This document shows, piece after piece, positions 1 through 28,299 of a DNA stretch of 47,365 nt. The notes beneath the pieces were generated by a model, which saw only the letters and a list, made by a program, of their open reading frames with translations, was not told the DNA's origin and ran no database searches. Position 1 is the stretch's first letter, and each line of letters starts with the position of its first letter. The translations under genes and the position numbers were made by a program. Origin of the DNA: Neelides folsomi (Eukaryota; Arthropoda; Collembola; Neelipleona; Neelidae); assembly GCA_034687125.1 (NCBI GenBank), contig JAQGBZ010000443.1, positions 1-47,365 on the forward strand, written 5' to 3'.

Positions 1-202
1 CATTTGATAGCATTTCATTCATATAAAAAAACTAGAAATATAAGTGAAACGACAGAGATGTATTGAAGAGTAAATGTGACCATCACAAATGGTGTAAATA
101 AAAAGTATCGTCACTGTATAGGCCTTACAAAAGTATCATAAATTCGGCAATATAATTTTAAAACGAATGAACATAAATATAATATATATATATGTAATAT
201 AC

Positions 203-1090
203 CGGAATGAAACAAAAGGAGGAGAATTCGGACCCAATAAAATCCTGTAAGCTTCTTCGGGCGTTTTCTTCAGATAGATTATCTACGTTATTTTAAATTA
301 TAAATAAATAGTTTTAAATTCCAACAATTGTTATAAAATAATTGAAAATAAATGAAAATAGCAAAATGGATATTTGTAATAATTTATATATAAAAATGTC
401 ATTACGGAATAAGATCCAACAAGGAAAGCTGCATTGACTCTTTTTTGAGGTTCAGATGTGGTATAATGAATAATTCTTTTACGTGATAAAGAAGGAGCCT
501 AAAAACGTTATCATTGTAATTATTATCATTAACACTAATAAACATTTTACTAACTCTACAGGATCTCTACTCTGTATATACTCTGTATATACTTGTCTTA
601 TATAGTTATTATTGTATTTAGTTATTATGTATTGATTTAAAGCGAAAAAAAGATTAACTCACTTTAAGTTTTCCATTTAACTTTTGGCAATAGTGATAAA
701 GCATAGCAAGATTAAGAGGGCCAAAGTCGGAGTTAAAATTTTCATAGACTAGCTCATCATCAATATTGAAGTAATGGGAATTGGAAGTTGATTTCAACCG
801 GTAGTTGGCTTTCAATGTGGCAAAGTATAAACGATCTGAAATACAAAAAAATAATGTTATATGTCACATTGGATAATGTATTTATTTATTTATGTTGTTC
901 TTTTGAAACTGTTTTAAATTTACAATTCAAATTTATTAAAATGACTTTTATACTGGAAAATGAATTCAAATGGAGACATTGGTTCATATGCTATTTTATC
1001 GTTGTTTTTACCTTTAATGATTTCAGCTGCATAAACAACTGCAGCATCTCGAGTTCCATCGAAATTCTGTAAGGCTGATAAGGAATTCAT
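203..1090 (-). CDS. CDC14: CDC14 dual-specificity phosphatase, N-terminal exons (partial)
   Basis: CDC14 phosphatases remove phosphates from CDK sites and act in mitotic exit, centrosome/cilium function and DNA repair. Four exons are visible: 1012-1090 (start codon at 1090; the exon itself begins at 1097 after TTTTCCAG), 663-835, 406-498 and 203-282. Intron phases 1, 0 and 0 agree and give 141 residues plus two bases, then a GTATAT donor. Family signatures are clear: [47 protein letters not shown] and [20 protein letters not shown]. All belong to the N-terminal DSPn-like half. The catalytic HCxAGxGR loop lies beyond the left edge, so activity cannot be judged. The Met was chosen because it comes 7 nt after the acceptor and the family's N-terminus is short; an in-frame Val-Lys precedes it, so an upstream coding exon is possible. 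Introns are 123-176 nt. Gene identity is near certain from the sequence pattern; vertebrate paralogues A and B cannot be distinguished. Confidence 0.93.
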
Positions 1091-1794
1091 TTTGACGCTG
1101 GAAAACAAAACATTTAAATGCATTAAATATCATTGAGAGATTCCATATATAAATATATATTAAAGGTATCTAATTATATTTGCAGGTTTTTCCTGGCCTT
1201 GAGATAAATAACATAAATTAATAAATTTCTGGTCATGAATTGCCCAAGAGAAAGTAAAAATAAGATTCGTTGAAATTAAGGATACATGAAGTATATGTAT
1301 AACTATATGCGTTTACACCTTAACGTGGGTGTATTATTTCCATATTAAAGAAATTAATATTCAAATTCCTCCTTATTGACTTCCCACGCTCTCACGCCAA
1401 TTGCCTATCCCTACAATTGAAATATCATATGACTAAATAAATGTATCATTAGAATTCATTTGAGAAAACAAGTGACTCAATATATAAATCTTATAAATGA
1501 GTAAATCAATATTATATATAACTACTATTTGAGAACTTTTGAGTTGAGGAATTTAGCCGTTGGATTGTAAAGTCAAACTCAATAGTTTGATCATTTAAGA
1601 AATAAGGAATTGAATTGTCAAGGAAAGCTATTTATGATTTCAAAGACCGAATGACCTTCAAACTTGCATTTAATTATCATCCTTTTTATAAATATCTCTC
1701 ACCTTGTGATATGAAAGCTAAAGAAACTTGTCTCGTTTATTCCAAGGGAGTAATCATTTTAACTGGCACTCAATAATTTGTTGTTGTCTCCCAT

Positions 1795-2470
1795 GTGTTG
1801 GCGGGATGGCGGGAAGTGTCATAGAGACTCAAATAGTGCGGCGTAATTAACCAATTGACGAGGGAGAGTTAAAACTACGAGATCTGGTTAATATCGAACC
1901 TACTCCACTAAACTCCTAAAACAACTGGTATTCTGGAGCGTATATTGAGGCCTCCATAGAGGGTTTAGGAGAATCACACAAGGTAGGTGTATTAAACAGT
2001 CTCGCCCTTGATGCCAAAGGCAAAGGCAAACCAACGGTCGACTTTCCTCAAAGCCCAACTCCTCCATTGGCCCATCAACTTACCCAATCCAAGACCAAAA
2101 GCCCCAAAGAGCTCCAATATCAAATTTAACCCAAGAAGATACACGATGGGACATCACGGCCCATCATTAATATCATGGGAAAATCTCCACAACACGAGAC
2201 AACTTCATGAACATTGAAGAGAAAAACAAGAGAGAAACTTAATATGATAAACATAAGGAGTAGAGGCTTAAATATGGCAATTCATTCTCAAATTATTGTT
2301 AGAATCTTAAATTATAATGTATTTTTACAATTAGGTCAAAATATCTTATAATAGCTCATGCACTTAATTATAATTATTGTATTTAAGATCATTAATAAAA
2401 AAAGTACTTTCTCCGATGATCAATGCAAGGTAGATACGGAAGGGGCGTGTTGAGACAATTTCCTTTTCTC
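1795..2470. other. compositionally distinct island, possible degenerate mobile element
   Basis: Inside strongly AT-rich flanks this stretch has mixed composition. It includes a 69-codon open frame (2008-2217, plus) with no family I recognise. Near 2449 the string TGTTGAGACAA has the TG start typical of long terminal repeats. I found no matching second terminus, no reverse transcriptase and no target-site duplication. It could be a transposon remnant, an untranslated exon or chance. Confidence 0.25.
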
Positions 2471-5323
2471 ACTCAACTCATTTGCTCATTGCATTTGTGA
2501 GAAAGAAAACTCAATTTATCATGTTTTTCTTAAAATCTTTAAATGTTTGTTAATTTCTTAGTAATTTGATTATTATTTGCTATTTGCTGTTACTGTATTA
2601 CTTATAATAATTACTCTATTATCATTGTGCAGAGTTACACAAATAATTTACAATGCTTATATGGTAAATTATAGGTTTTAAAATATTTATAAATAATTAC
2701 ATACATATATAAATAAATATTTTTGTTTTATTACAAATGATACAAATTCATTTTATTTATATGTTTATTTATATATTATATTGTAATATGAGTTCGAGTG
2801 ATAGAATATATGCAAATAATAAATATTAACAATTCATGTTTATTCCATTATGTCTCAAAGTCATAACTTGAACTTTTATACGCTTGATTTTAAACGCATT
2901 AATTTCACTATTTGCAAGGATAATTTAATGTCGCATTTTATTACACAGCTACTTAAACAGAGAACAATTATTTTTAACTTCCACCATTTACGATCCTGCA
3001 CAAAAGTACATTATATGCATAAACTACTCTACACATCAAAACCTTTGTTAGAATTGTTAGATTGAATATCTACTGTGTTAAAGATTTCTATATATGAATT
3101 TCTATTGCTCATAAAATTCAATTTTAACAAAGATACATAAATACACATATGTATTGTACATATTTATTTGTACATATGATTTATGATAAGATATGATGTT
3201 TAATGATATGAATAAATGGATATCAGTATATGTGTGCCATTGTGTATGATGTAGAGTAAATGTAAAGAGTAATGAATGGTATTGGTGATATGAATAATGT
3301 TTTAATGAAAAGAAATTCAAAGTCAGTGGCTTTATTGCTGCGGCTTCCCAGAAAGAAAGGAATCAACATCCTTCTGTATATCATTTTGCATATTTGTATC
3401 ATAGCTACATACTTACGCATATATTAAACACGGCTCATTATTTTAAATCTAACCACGGAGAGAGACAATTGTAATACGTATAATTGAACGAGATTCAAAC
3501 ATGTTTTCGACTCAAAGGTCAACTTCATAATCATTATGAATCAAGTCAAATGACAATTTCTGACACTAAGGAATTTGTAAACTTCCTTCCATGTAATTTG
3601 TGGAACTTTGGGAATTCCCTTTCGCCAAAATTGTGGGGATTCGAATTAATAATTAGATTTAACAATTAAATTGCGGGATAACAAATAATGTCTGCTATTA
3701 AATGTAACTATGAAACTATGTATTGTTTTGAGCTGGTATTCATTAAAAATCATGCCAATTAAAACCAACACAATTTAAAGAATGTAGGGGGAAAGACTAA
3801 CAATGGAATTCTAAATTTCCCATTTGTAATTAAAACACAGGATTCATTAATAATAGTTTACAAAATATGATAATAATAATAGCAAAAATAACGTGCATTT
3901 GATTGAATACTTGAAAAAATACGCATCCCATTGATTATTGTGCTAACCAAGTGATAAAGCTATTTAATAATACAATTAATTAAGACAAACTGTCCCCGCT
4001 TGCTGCATGGAAGATAAAAGAGAATACAATATTTGAACTTTTATGTGCTTATTCATAATTTTGTAATCAATCAATATATTAAATATACATATGTAATACC
4101 TTCGCCTTAAATGATTAACTTAAATTCCTCAAATTCCATTACGTTGCTTAGTTTAACACACTTTGTCTAGTAGATTTTACAAATGTAATGATAAGTAATA
4201 AAAATTGGATTTTACAAAATTGAAAGATATTTGAACAATGTACATTGGTATAAATATTTATGTGGTTGTGAGCCTCAAAAATGTCCCTTATCTTACATGT
4301 TAAGTAAGTACTAAGAAACCTCAACAAAATTTGAAATATTTGCATTGTCGATAACTCTCACTGATTAATGAGTTCACGACCTTATCAACATAAATTACGT
4401 ATTTGTATAGGAACAAAATAACTGACTATTTACCCAGTTTCGCGCAAATTAAAGGAACTCAATGAAAGTAATTAAAATTAATAAAGGAACATAAAGTGAA
4501 AATGTCACATAGCAGATCTTGGTAAATAATTGTATAACAATAATGATATTCAAATCCCTAAACATTATATGAATATTCATAATAATTAAAATAACACAAT
4601 AACATTGTTAGCTATATAAATGCAATACAACACATAATTGTTAAGTGTATTACATGAATTTAAAAAAGGTCAAAATGGAGATTAAAAGGTCGGAGTAATT
4701 TAAATTTAACTTGTAGACATTTTTTGGTCTCTTAATGGATAGACTAGAGTCCAAAGTTAAGGTTTTATTAACGCTGTGTTCATTTTCATGTTTATCATTT
4801 ACACAGAGCCTCTAATACAAAATTGTCGCTACATGTGAATGGGGCGATAATTGATAAAGAATTCCTTATATAACTATATAATTTAATCAAGTATAGCAAT
4901 CCACATGTTGGACAACAAATGAATACCATTGTAATATTTCGCCTATCCTCACTCAGCTAATGTTTCCCTCGTTTACCAACTACTTCATAACAATAACAAT
5001 GACTAAACATGACAGTTTTACACATCTTCACCTAAGCTATAGACACTTAATAATTAGTAGTAACCCAATGTTTATGATGATAGAGTGAGGAATAGCCCTC
5101 ACATGTTATAGTTATTAGATTGGAAGTTGAGATCAGCTTGTTCTCTTCATGCTTGTCAAGATGTTTCGCTAATAATCGGCTCGTTAGTGTAAAGAGTTGA
5201 AGCGTAACGAAGCTTATCTTTCACACGTACTCTTAATAGCATGTAGTGTATATTGTTAAGGTAGTTCATATGTATAAGTACTTATTATGTACATACATCC
5301 TATTTTCCAGAATGTGTTTGTAT

Positions 5324-5345
5324 TATATATATATATATATATATA
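5324..5345. repeat. (TA)n microsatellite
   Basis: About eleven consecutive TA dinucleotides in intergenic DNA downstream of FoxP. Confidence 0.9.
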
Positions 5346-5497
5346 GTATGTATTAGATCTACTATAAGATTAAATACACAAGTATAAGTAATGTATACAA
5401 AGTCACTCCCAATTAATACATTAAGATTACGACTCGCTCATAAATCATGAAAAGGATTTAGCATGCTACGATTTAGTCACAATTGTACGATTACGCG

Positions 5498-5615
5498 TTT
5501 ATTTCCCTATTAATTAATGAATGCTAATTGATTAATTAATAGGTTTACAAGAATGATCGTTTTGTGGGATGATAAGGGAATTTGGAAACGGAGCCGATCG
5601 TCTATTGGATTTATT
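5498..5615 (-). promoter_or_regulatory. candidate FoxP polyadenylation signals
   Basis: Two AATAAA hexamers read on the minus strand, at 5610-5615 and 5498-5503. They lie about 215 and 327 nt downstream of the FoxP stop codon at 5830, which is a plausible 3' UTR length. AATAAA is common in AT-rich DNA, so only position supports them. Confidence 0.35.
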
Positions 5616-5829
5616 GAAGGACCTTTTCCCTCTTCAATCGCCTACTCCAAGGGTCAATGAACAAAACCACGAATGATTATACACGATGTGAGCTGTCACT
5701 CTGGAATCACGCAGTTGTACAAAATTCATGATTCCCTCCGGCCATTCTGGATATGGGGCGAGTATTAAAGATGGGAGACACTGTGAGACTCCTGACACGG
5801 TCACCGTGCCAGTTTGGAATGATTGAGAA

Positions 5830-21850
<16,021 letters not shown>

Positions 21851-21859
21851 TGAGCCATC

Positions 21860-24800
21860 CTGGAGAGAAAAGGTTGACCATCGAGTTAGTATTATATAAT
21901 AGTTAATAACCGCCCTCCCCTCCTCCACATTATCCTCCCTCTCCATTCTGGAGGCGTTCGTTTACGAGTGGCCATCGGGTTTATTGGGCCCATTTGTCGG
22001 CTAAACAGGCCCACCACTTCCCTACCCGATCAACTCATTTTCAACCTCATTTGGCAAAAAGACCCGAGTTGGGATTGACTGGATGGGGGAATGTAACGAG
22101 AGAGCTTTCCGCTTCACCACGGCCGCTCTCAATGAAGATAATGAACGGCCTGTAAAACGGAGGAGCGGGGCTCGTTAAGAGAATTTCTTCAAAGCCTAAA
22201 CAACACTTTTTACAACTCGGTGAATTTATTAGCTGTGGATCTTATTATCCTCACCAGCTCCGTTGACAATTGGCCCGAGTCACCCAAGTAACTTGAATCT
22301 ATTTCTCAACGCCAAAAATCCTGCAAAATTCTTCCCCCCTCTCCGCCACCACTAATTTAATTCAACTGATTTCCCATACCGAAACCTTCTGTTCTCGAAA
22401 TTTGATCCAAGACGGCCCAATTCCTCATAAATCCCCCCTTCCTTTATTCTTCCATACAATTCCCCGAGACTTTCCCCCAGCTCTTTCTCCCATTTATTAA
22501 ATCCGAACCGGCGATACACTCCATGGTCTAATTTTATGTTGTACGGTTTTACTCGACAACTATCGCTTTATCAATTCATTAATTCCGGAGATTTACAAAA
22601 TTAAAACCACTCACTTATTTGTACTACAAGTTGTTGAATATTCCCATTGGGCAAATTCCATTTCGCTAATTCAATTACCAATCCCCACGTACAGAATCCC
22701 AGTGTTGAAAATTAGGAATTGTTCATCCAAAAACGTTTTTTTTATATTTTAACCTTCAACGCCGAAGATAAAATAAACAACATTGTTAGTCTTTTGTAAA
22801 TATTTGGTAAATATGCATTTCCACATTTTAGAGGAAATTTAAATAGGAGAGTGTGTTTACGTTCACTGTCCCACTTTACCTCCATCCATGTACACAAGGC
22901 CTCTTGTGTAAAATGAAATAAAAATTTGTAAAATTTGTTGTACTTACACAAGTCCGTCATTCGTAAACATTCCCCATAACCTACATAAGTGTTTCACTTT
23001 ATATAAATATTCTGAAAGTATTTATCTCTAAACGAACTAATATTTGTTAATTCCTCAAGTGTGCTTGGGTCTGTATTTATAACCAATTGATAAGTTTAAA
23101 AAATAATAATTTTCTGTTTCTTGTTTGATGTAAACTACAGGTATGGTTCAACTGCACGAAACTTTGTATTTTTCAAATCAATCTTTGTATCCTTGTTTGA
23201 CGTATTTAAGGTCCGAGAGTCTTAATGGCGTTTCCGGGTTTTGAGGGCCGGCGGTCTGGGGTTAATTAATGGGCGCTATATAAATTAAGTCGGATTGAAA
23301 GTTACACGAGATTGGCGGGAAAGGGGCGTTTGAGTATAAAAAAGAGGATTTTTTGCGTCGGGCCCAAGTGAGACGAAGAGGAATGGGGGAAGCGGCGAGA
23401 AGGAGTGTCAGGAGAGAATTAAGGGAAATCATCTCATTTCATCTTGTTCCATTCCCTTGTTTGTGTTTTGAGGGTAAACAGGAGGAGTCCCAAGGCCTGG
23501 GGTTTTGTTATTCCACGTTCTCTCGCTTGGTCCACAATGGGCGAAAGGGGCCTTGTTTGTCAATAAGCAGGGCAGCGGGGGGAAATTAAAGGGACAGACA
23601 ATGGGGATGAGACCGATTATGCCATCCGTCCAATTACTCTCTTATTTGATCTCTTTTATCTTGGGTCGGTGTTCAGCTGAGCAAACGGACCCTCACCTGA
23701 GTTCCTCGAGGGGGCCTTCCCATTTCCCCAATTGGATTCCCAATCAATACTACTTTAAATGCAGAGGAAAAAGTAAAACTGCTGACAACATAAACAAACA
23801 ATAAAACAAACAGGAGGAAATCAATAGAGTTGCCACTGTGGGCTCTCACCACGGCCGCTGGCCAGGTCCATCAACAATCCTCATTGTAAACAAACAAGAG
23901 CCAATGACTCCGCCACACTCAATCTAGGCCTTGAGAAAATCTCTCCACATCAATCCTCCTTTATCTTTTCCCCCAACTCATGATGAATCCCGGGTTTGAC
24001 AGACAGAAATTCCACCTTGGAGGAACAAACTTAACAACCGGAATCTTGTCCATAAAAACCTCATTAAAACTTGGGACAATTAAATACCTCCATATATGAA
24101 GAGGCCCGGAGTGTGGTGGGGGCCGTGTAAGGACCGACATTTGGGTTTATGGGAGGAAAGAGGGAGATTAGCTCTCCTCGGGGAACTTCATTATCCCCTC
24201 CTGGTTTATCAAATGGTCCGATAAATAATAATAATCGAATGAAGAAATAAAAAGAGGCGGACCCAGATGTCTCGCAATGTGGCCACACTCCGAAAGAATT
24301 AAACCCGAATAAAGGAGATGAATAAAAGGATGACTAAAGGAGATGAATAAAGGAGGCGACTGGGACGTGTCAAGGAAGGAAGGCCAGTTGTTTTACAGCC
24401 AATTTTTAAAATGCTCCCGTCTTATGACTCCGAGACAAAGGAGGAGAAATTCGGGTCCTCCGCCCCTTTGACATCGAGCCACACTTTGTGAGTCAAACCT
24501 GTGCATCACACCCATCCAAGTTTGAAATGAATGTGGTCAGATGGATGCAAAAGGTTGTTCTGACACGAGTGAATAAAACATGACCCGTTTGATGATACAG
24601 GAAGATTAACAGGGGAAACAACTAAAGGACACCCAAATATTTCACGACCGGCCCCTCCCTGCTCTGAGGACATTCGGATGCGGCCGGGAAGGAGGTGAAT
24701 AAATTGGCTCTGTATATAGATCAGATCGTAAACGGGACCGCGTATTGAATTTTCTAACGAAATGGACCGGCCGGGGTCCAATGCATATGTAACACGATTA

Positions 24801-25080
24801 CGACCGGCCACCTCGGCCGTTTCATTGGGCCACGGCCCTCAAAACAAATTGCTTTTCTTTCCCCGTTCCGGCCTCCTTATTCATTAGCCCAATTCTCAAT
24901 ATTGACTCAAACCTCCCGAGCCTCGGAACGTTCACAAAAATCCGGCTTGGTAATCCGCTCAGAGCTTTTCATTAACACAACAATGGGCCTCCCCAGTTCC
25001 GCTCCGAATATTCAAATAGAGATCCATTAATTAAGATAAGATATGATTGAATTAGTCACATGGAGGGAGAGAAAAAAGGA
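21860..25080. other. noncoding upstream FoxP region
   Basis: No supported gene. G+C-rich apart from an AT-rich patch at about 22,540-23,200. It is probably intronic if FoxP transcription starts further right. Confidence 0.5.
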
Positions 25081-25087
25081 TCTTTAC

Positions 25088-25240
25088 CGTGGGGAAGACA
25101 AAGGGAGTCGGGCGAGAAGCAAAGTCGAGCATCGGAGGGTGCTCACCGTGCGAGGGGAGAGCTGAGACGGAGGGGATGAAGTCGGAGAACTAACGAGTTG
25201 TGTATCGGGGCCAAGTGGTAGTTGTAAACTGGAGCCATAC
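25088..25240 (-). other. possible untranslated FoxP exon with two tandem donors
   Basis: On the minus strand a CT-rich stretch is followed by CTCGCACG|GTGAGC (exon end 25147). After 59 more nt comes CCCCACG|GTAAAG (exon end 25088). A short open frame beginning near 25236 (ATGGCTCCAG) stops at the first donor and would not join in frame to 21859. It would therefore be 5' UTR if used. No transcript evidence is available. Confidence 0.25.
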
Positions 25241-25249
25241 AACCCGGAG

Positions 25250-27800
25250 ACACATCATCAAAGGGAGATGGGTTGCGCGGTCCCCATAATATTTTGTTGT
25301 GGAATCAATATATACCAATAGATATTAGGGGTATATGGTGGTCCATGTGGAGGATGGCCTTCATGAATGAACGTATTGGTGACAGGTAGTGGGAGTGTTC
25401 CTGGGAAAGATGTGGTGGAAATATTCCCCTTCCGGTCCTCATTGGGGCGCGGGGAGGAATTTTGAGTCAAACCACTCCAAATGGCCAAGGTATTTCCACA
25501 TATGAAAACTTTTCTCAGTCAGTCTGAGCAGCATACGTAATATCTCTGGCTATGATCTGATTTTCAATTTGTCAAGTTTCTCCGAGGAGCCCTGAATGAA
25601 CCCTTGCACCAGACTGCTCCGCGACCCGATTAATTTCTATTCCCCGCCAACACTTTTTAATATTGGGTTTTTTAAATATCGGAAGGGCCTGGAGTGTCGG
25701 CATTAGTCCACCCGCTCCCGAATTTCTCCAGATCCGAGTGGTTTAATCATTCATGAAGAGACAGAAGGGCGGAATGATAGGGAAGGGTTTTTATTAAAAC
25801 TTCTCCCCTCCTTCCCCCACTGGGCCGGGTGAAGCGGGCATGATGAGGACAGTGAATCTACAGGAGGGGATGAGGGCAATAATGAGTGAGGAAGTCGCGT
25901 CCCTCTCGAGGTGCAAACTAACCGGTCTTAAGTGCTCCCTGATCTGTAAATCAATGGAAAAACTCTCGAATAACATTTTTAATGGAGTCGAAATGGCAAA
26001 GACGTTCTTGAGCATCTAGATTCTCCAAATCAATTCAGGAGAGACTGTGAAACTCCATTAACACAGCATACATTTGAGCAAATCAAACAAAACGTAATTT
26101 TTCTTTCAAATCCGCTCCAGACGGCACGGTTCTCATCCACGGCTCAAAAGAAACGTCCTATCAACACTAACAATCCCTCGGCCGATTGAGAAGCCTTCAA
26201 ATTGGAATCGGGATTGAACCCCCCTTATTGGAATTAGCAAGTGAATTAAAGTCCCGCCACCCCAGGTTGTGTGCTCCCGTAACGACCCTCCTTTCTCCCG
26301 CCCTAATGAACCGTGAAGTCCTTCAGGTAGAGATGAAATATGGACAACGGGGAAAAAGTATTCCACGAGATTGATCGGCCTCCTTTGAGCCGAGGATTTA
26401 AAATACAGCTATTGTAGAGAATTGATAAATCTAGGAGGAGGCTGGCGAAATTGATTATACATACTCAATACCATTCCCATTCCCATTCTTTCGCAGGGAG
26501 GCTCTCGGAGGTCTAAAGGGGATCTAAATGGGAAGAACAACCCGCCGCATCTGGAGATATGACAAGCCTTCAGCCCGGGAATACTTCCCGAACGATTAAT
26601 GACTTGCCAACACCAAATATGCATCAAGTGTAAGTAGTATATAGAGAGATCTCGTCACTGCCCTCGGAAGTTCACGGGATCGGAAAAAGTATAAAAAAAT
26701 TGGAAATGAGACAATGCGGCTCGACTCGGTTTCCCTTCTCTTCAAAACTCCACCTCTGTCAGTCACAATGATTAAATGTGCCAAATTATTAATTTGCAAA
26801 AATCCCCTTTTGTGGGTGGTCCGGAAGCGGTTCGGGAATCGGGGTGTTGGAGAGAGTCTTTGGAGTGCACCCTTTCGGTCCTGGCACCCTCCTTCCCCTT
26901 CCCTTCTCACAATCCCCCATGGTCTCCCTCTCCCCTCTCCGCGTAAACAACGTAAATCACAATAAGGAAGTGGAATTCTCAACTTTTCCTCGCCTTCAAC
27001 TTTCCACACATAAATAGAGAAACTATTTTGCCTTCGCTTCCCCTTCCGACGCTAATTGTTACAAACAATATTATGGTCATCTCTCGCATCGGAGAAGATT
27101 AAATTTCCTTAAGTGGTCCCATTAGGAGCTGCCGGGCGGGAGTGTCCCGTTATTGGTCATGATTTCACTGTCCGTTTTGAGGGGTGAATGGGGCACCTAA
27201 GACCCGGCCCGGGACGGCCACAGCACTCAAGGGAAATTAGGCCCAAGGTACTTGTCCGACACTCACACTTCCGTAACGGCCGTTCTGGACTACAAATAAG
27301 GTCTCGCATATTCCCCCTCCCTTCACCTTGTTCCATCTTCAATTGTAATTGTCTTATAACTTTGGTAATCCGTCCCTCCATTTCTCCCGAGTCCTTATCT
27401 CTCCTTCCCTCTCCATTGGCCATCTTCAGATTCCTGAGCTCAATTGAGCCGAAAGAGCCCCAATTCATCGGCCCCTCATCCTCGTGAAAGAGAGCCATTC
27501 TCTCGGGGTTCTCGCGAATAATAGGGCCAAATAATCAAATAATGGGTCGGATCAGTCGAGTGAATAGAATAATTGGAAAGATGAAATAGTCGGATGAGAA
27601 GACATTGTGAGGGAATTTCCACCCTCGAACACCATAAGAATGTTTGTGGCCGTTTCCGGTCCTCCCCTCCCACCCCATGTCTTTCCCTTACCAACTCCCA
27701 CTTTAAATTGCCCTAATGAAGGGAAGTAATGAAGGAGCTGGAGAAAATTGGAACTCTTTCCTGCATACCGATGAAGGGGAAATTAATTGTCTTTAGATGC
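25250..27800. other. noncoding region upstream of FoxP
   Basis: No gene recognised. The short open frames on both strands lack motifs. The sequence is G+C-rich with many CCTCC/GGAGG strings. Confidence 0.5.
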
Positions 27801-27812
27801 GGGGAATCTCAC

Positions 27813-27857
27813 CTCGAGTCCGGAGGAGAAAGGGTTCCCGGTGGCCAAGGTCCACAT
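27813..27857 (-). CDS. candidate upstream FoxP start exon
   Basis: On the minus strand, ATG at 27857 opens 15 codons (MWTLATGNPFSSGLE) ending at CTCGAG|GTGAGA in phase 0. The FoxP exon at 21859 is entered in phase 0 through Asp-Gly-Ser before its Met, so the two join in frame to give GLEDGSMMDGE. A CpG-rich segment lies directly upstream at 28.1-28.3 kb. The fit of phase, donor and position is suggestive, but 15 codons is too short for certainty. Confidence 0.45.
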
Positions 27858-28099
27858 CTCAGCGAGGTTTGTTGGTGGGAAAGACACTAACTAATAGTAA
27901 CCGCCGTTGTTGTATGCCAGCTGGGGAAGTGTTTCACATCTTGGCCCGCTTGCGCTTCCTCCGATCCCTCATAAAGAGTACACTCGGCCACCTTCCTGGA
28001 GGAAGGAATGAAGGCAGGCGCAAGGAAAAAGTTCTTATTGTGAAGGCTCCTCCGCTGACCTCAAGAGGAGCCTCGGAGCTGAGTGGATGGGAGGAAGGA

Positions 28100-28290
28100 G
28101 GCGAACGGAGTGGTCGAGGCCTCCAATGAGGGTCGGAACCGGAGGGCCTGAAGTGGGTGACCCACGACCTTCGTGCGCAGCCCGCGCCTACCCCGCTCGC
28201 CCCGGCGGAGCGGAAGCGGGGCATTAGGGGGGACGATGGACATAAAATGGGGCCTCGGCGGGGCCATGCAAATAAGAGCGGGCGGCGGGT
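28100..28290 (-). promoter_or_regulatory. CpG-rich candidate FoxP promoter
   Basis: This is the most CpG-dense stretch I see in the window, including the CGGAGCGGAAGCGGGGC and GCGGGCGGCGGG strings. A perfect POU octamer ATGCAAAT lies at 28266-28273. It sits about 250-430 nt upstream of the candidate start exon. No TATA box is evident at a fixed distance. Confidence 0.35.
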
Positions 28291-28299
28291 GAGTAATGG

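Larger units (their letters stand above)
1130..5800. other. AT-rich intergenic region between FoxP 3' end and CDC14 5' end
   Basis: No gene is recognisable. The sequence is very AT-rich, and the short open frames here lack splice context or familiar motifs. CDC14 5' untranslated exons and its promoter should lie here. A less AT-rich island at about 1795-2220 stands out and is described separately. Confidence 0.6.

Noticed and set aside
2449..2470. Possible LTR retrotransposon terminus (TGTTGAGACAA)
   Set aside because: No paired LTR, primer-binding site, coding domains or target-site duplication could be found.
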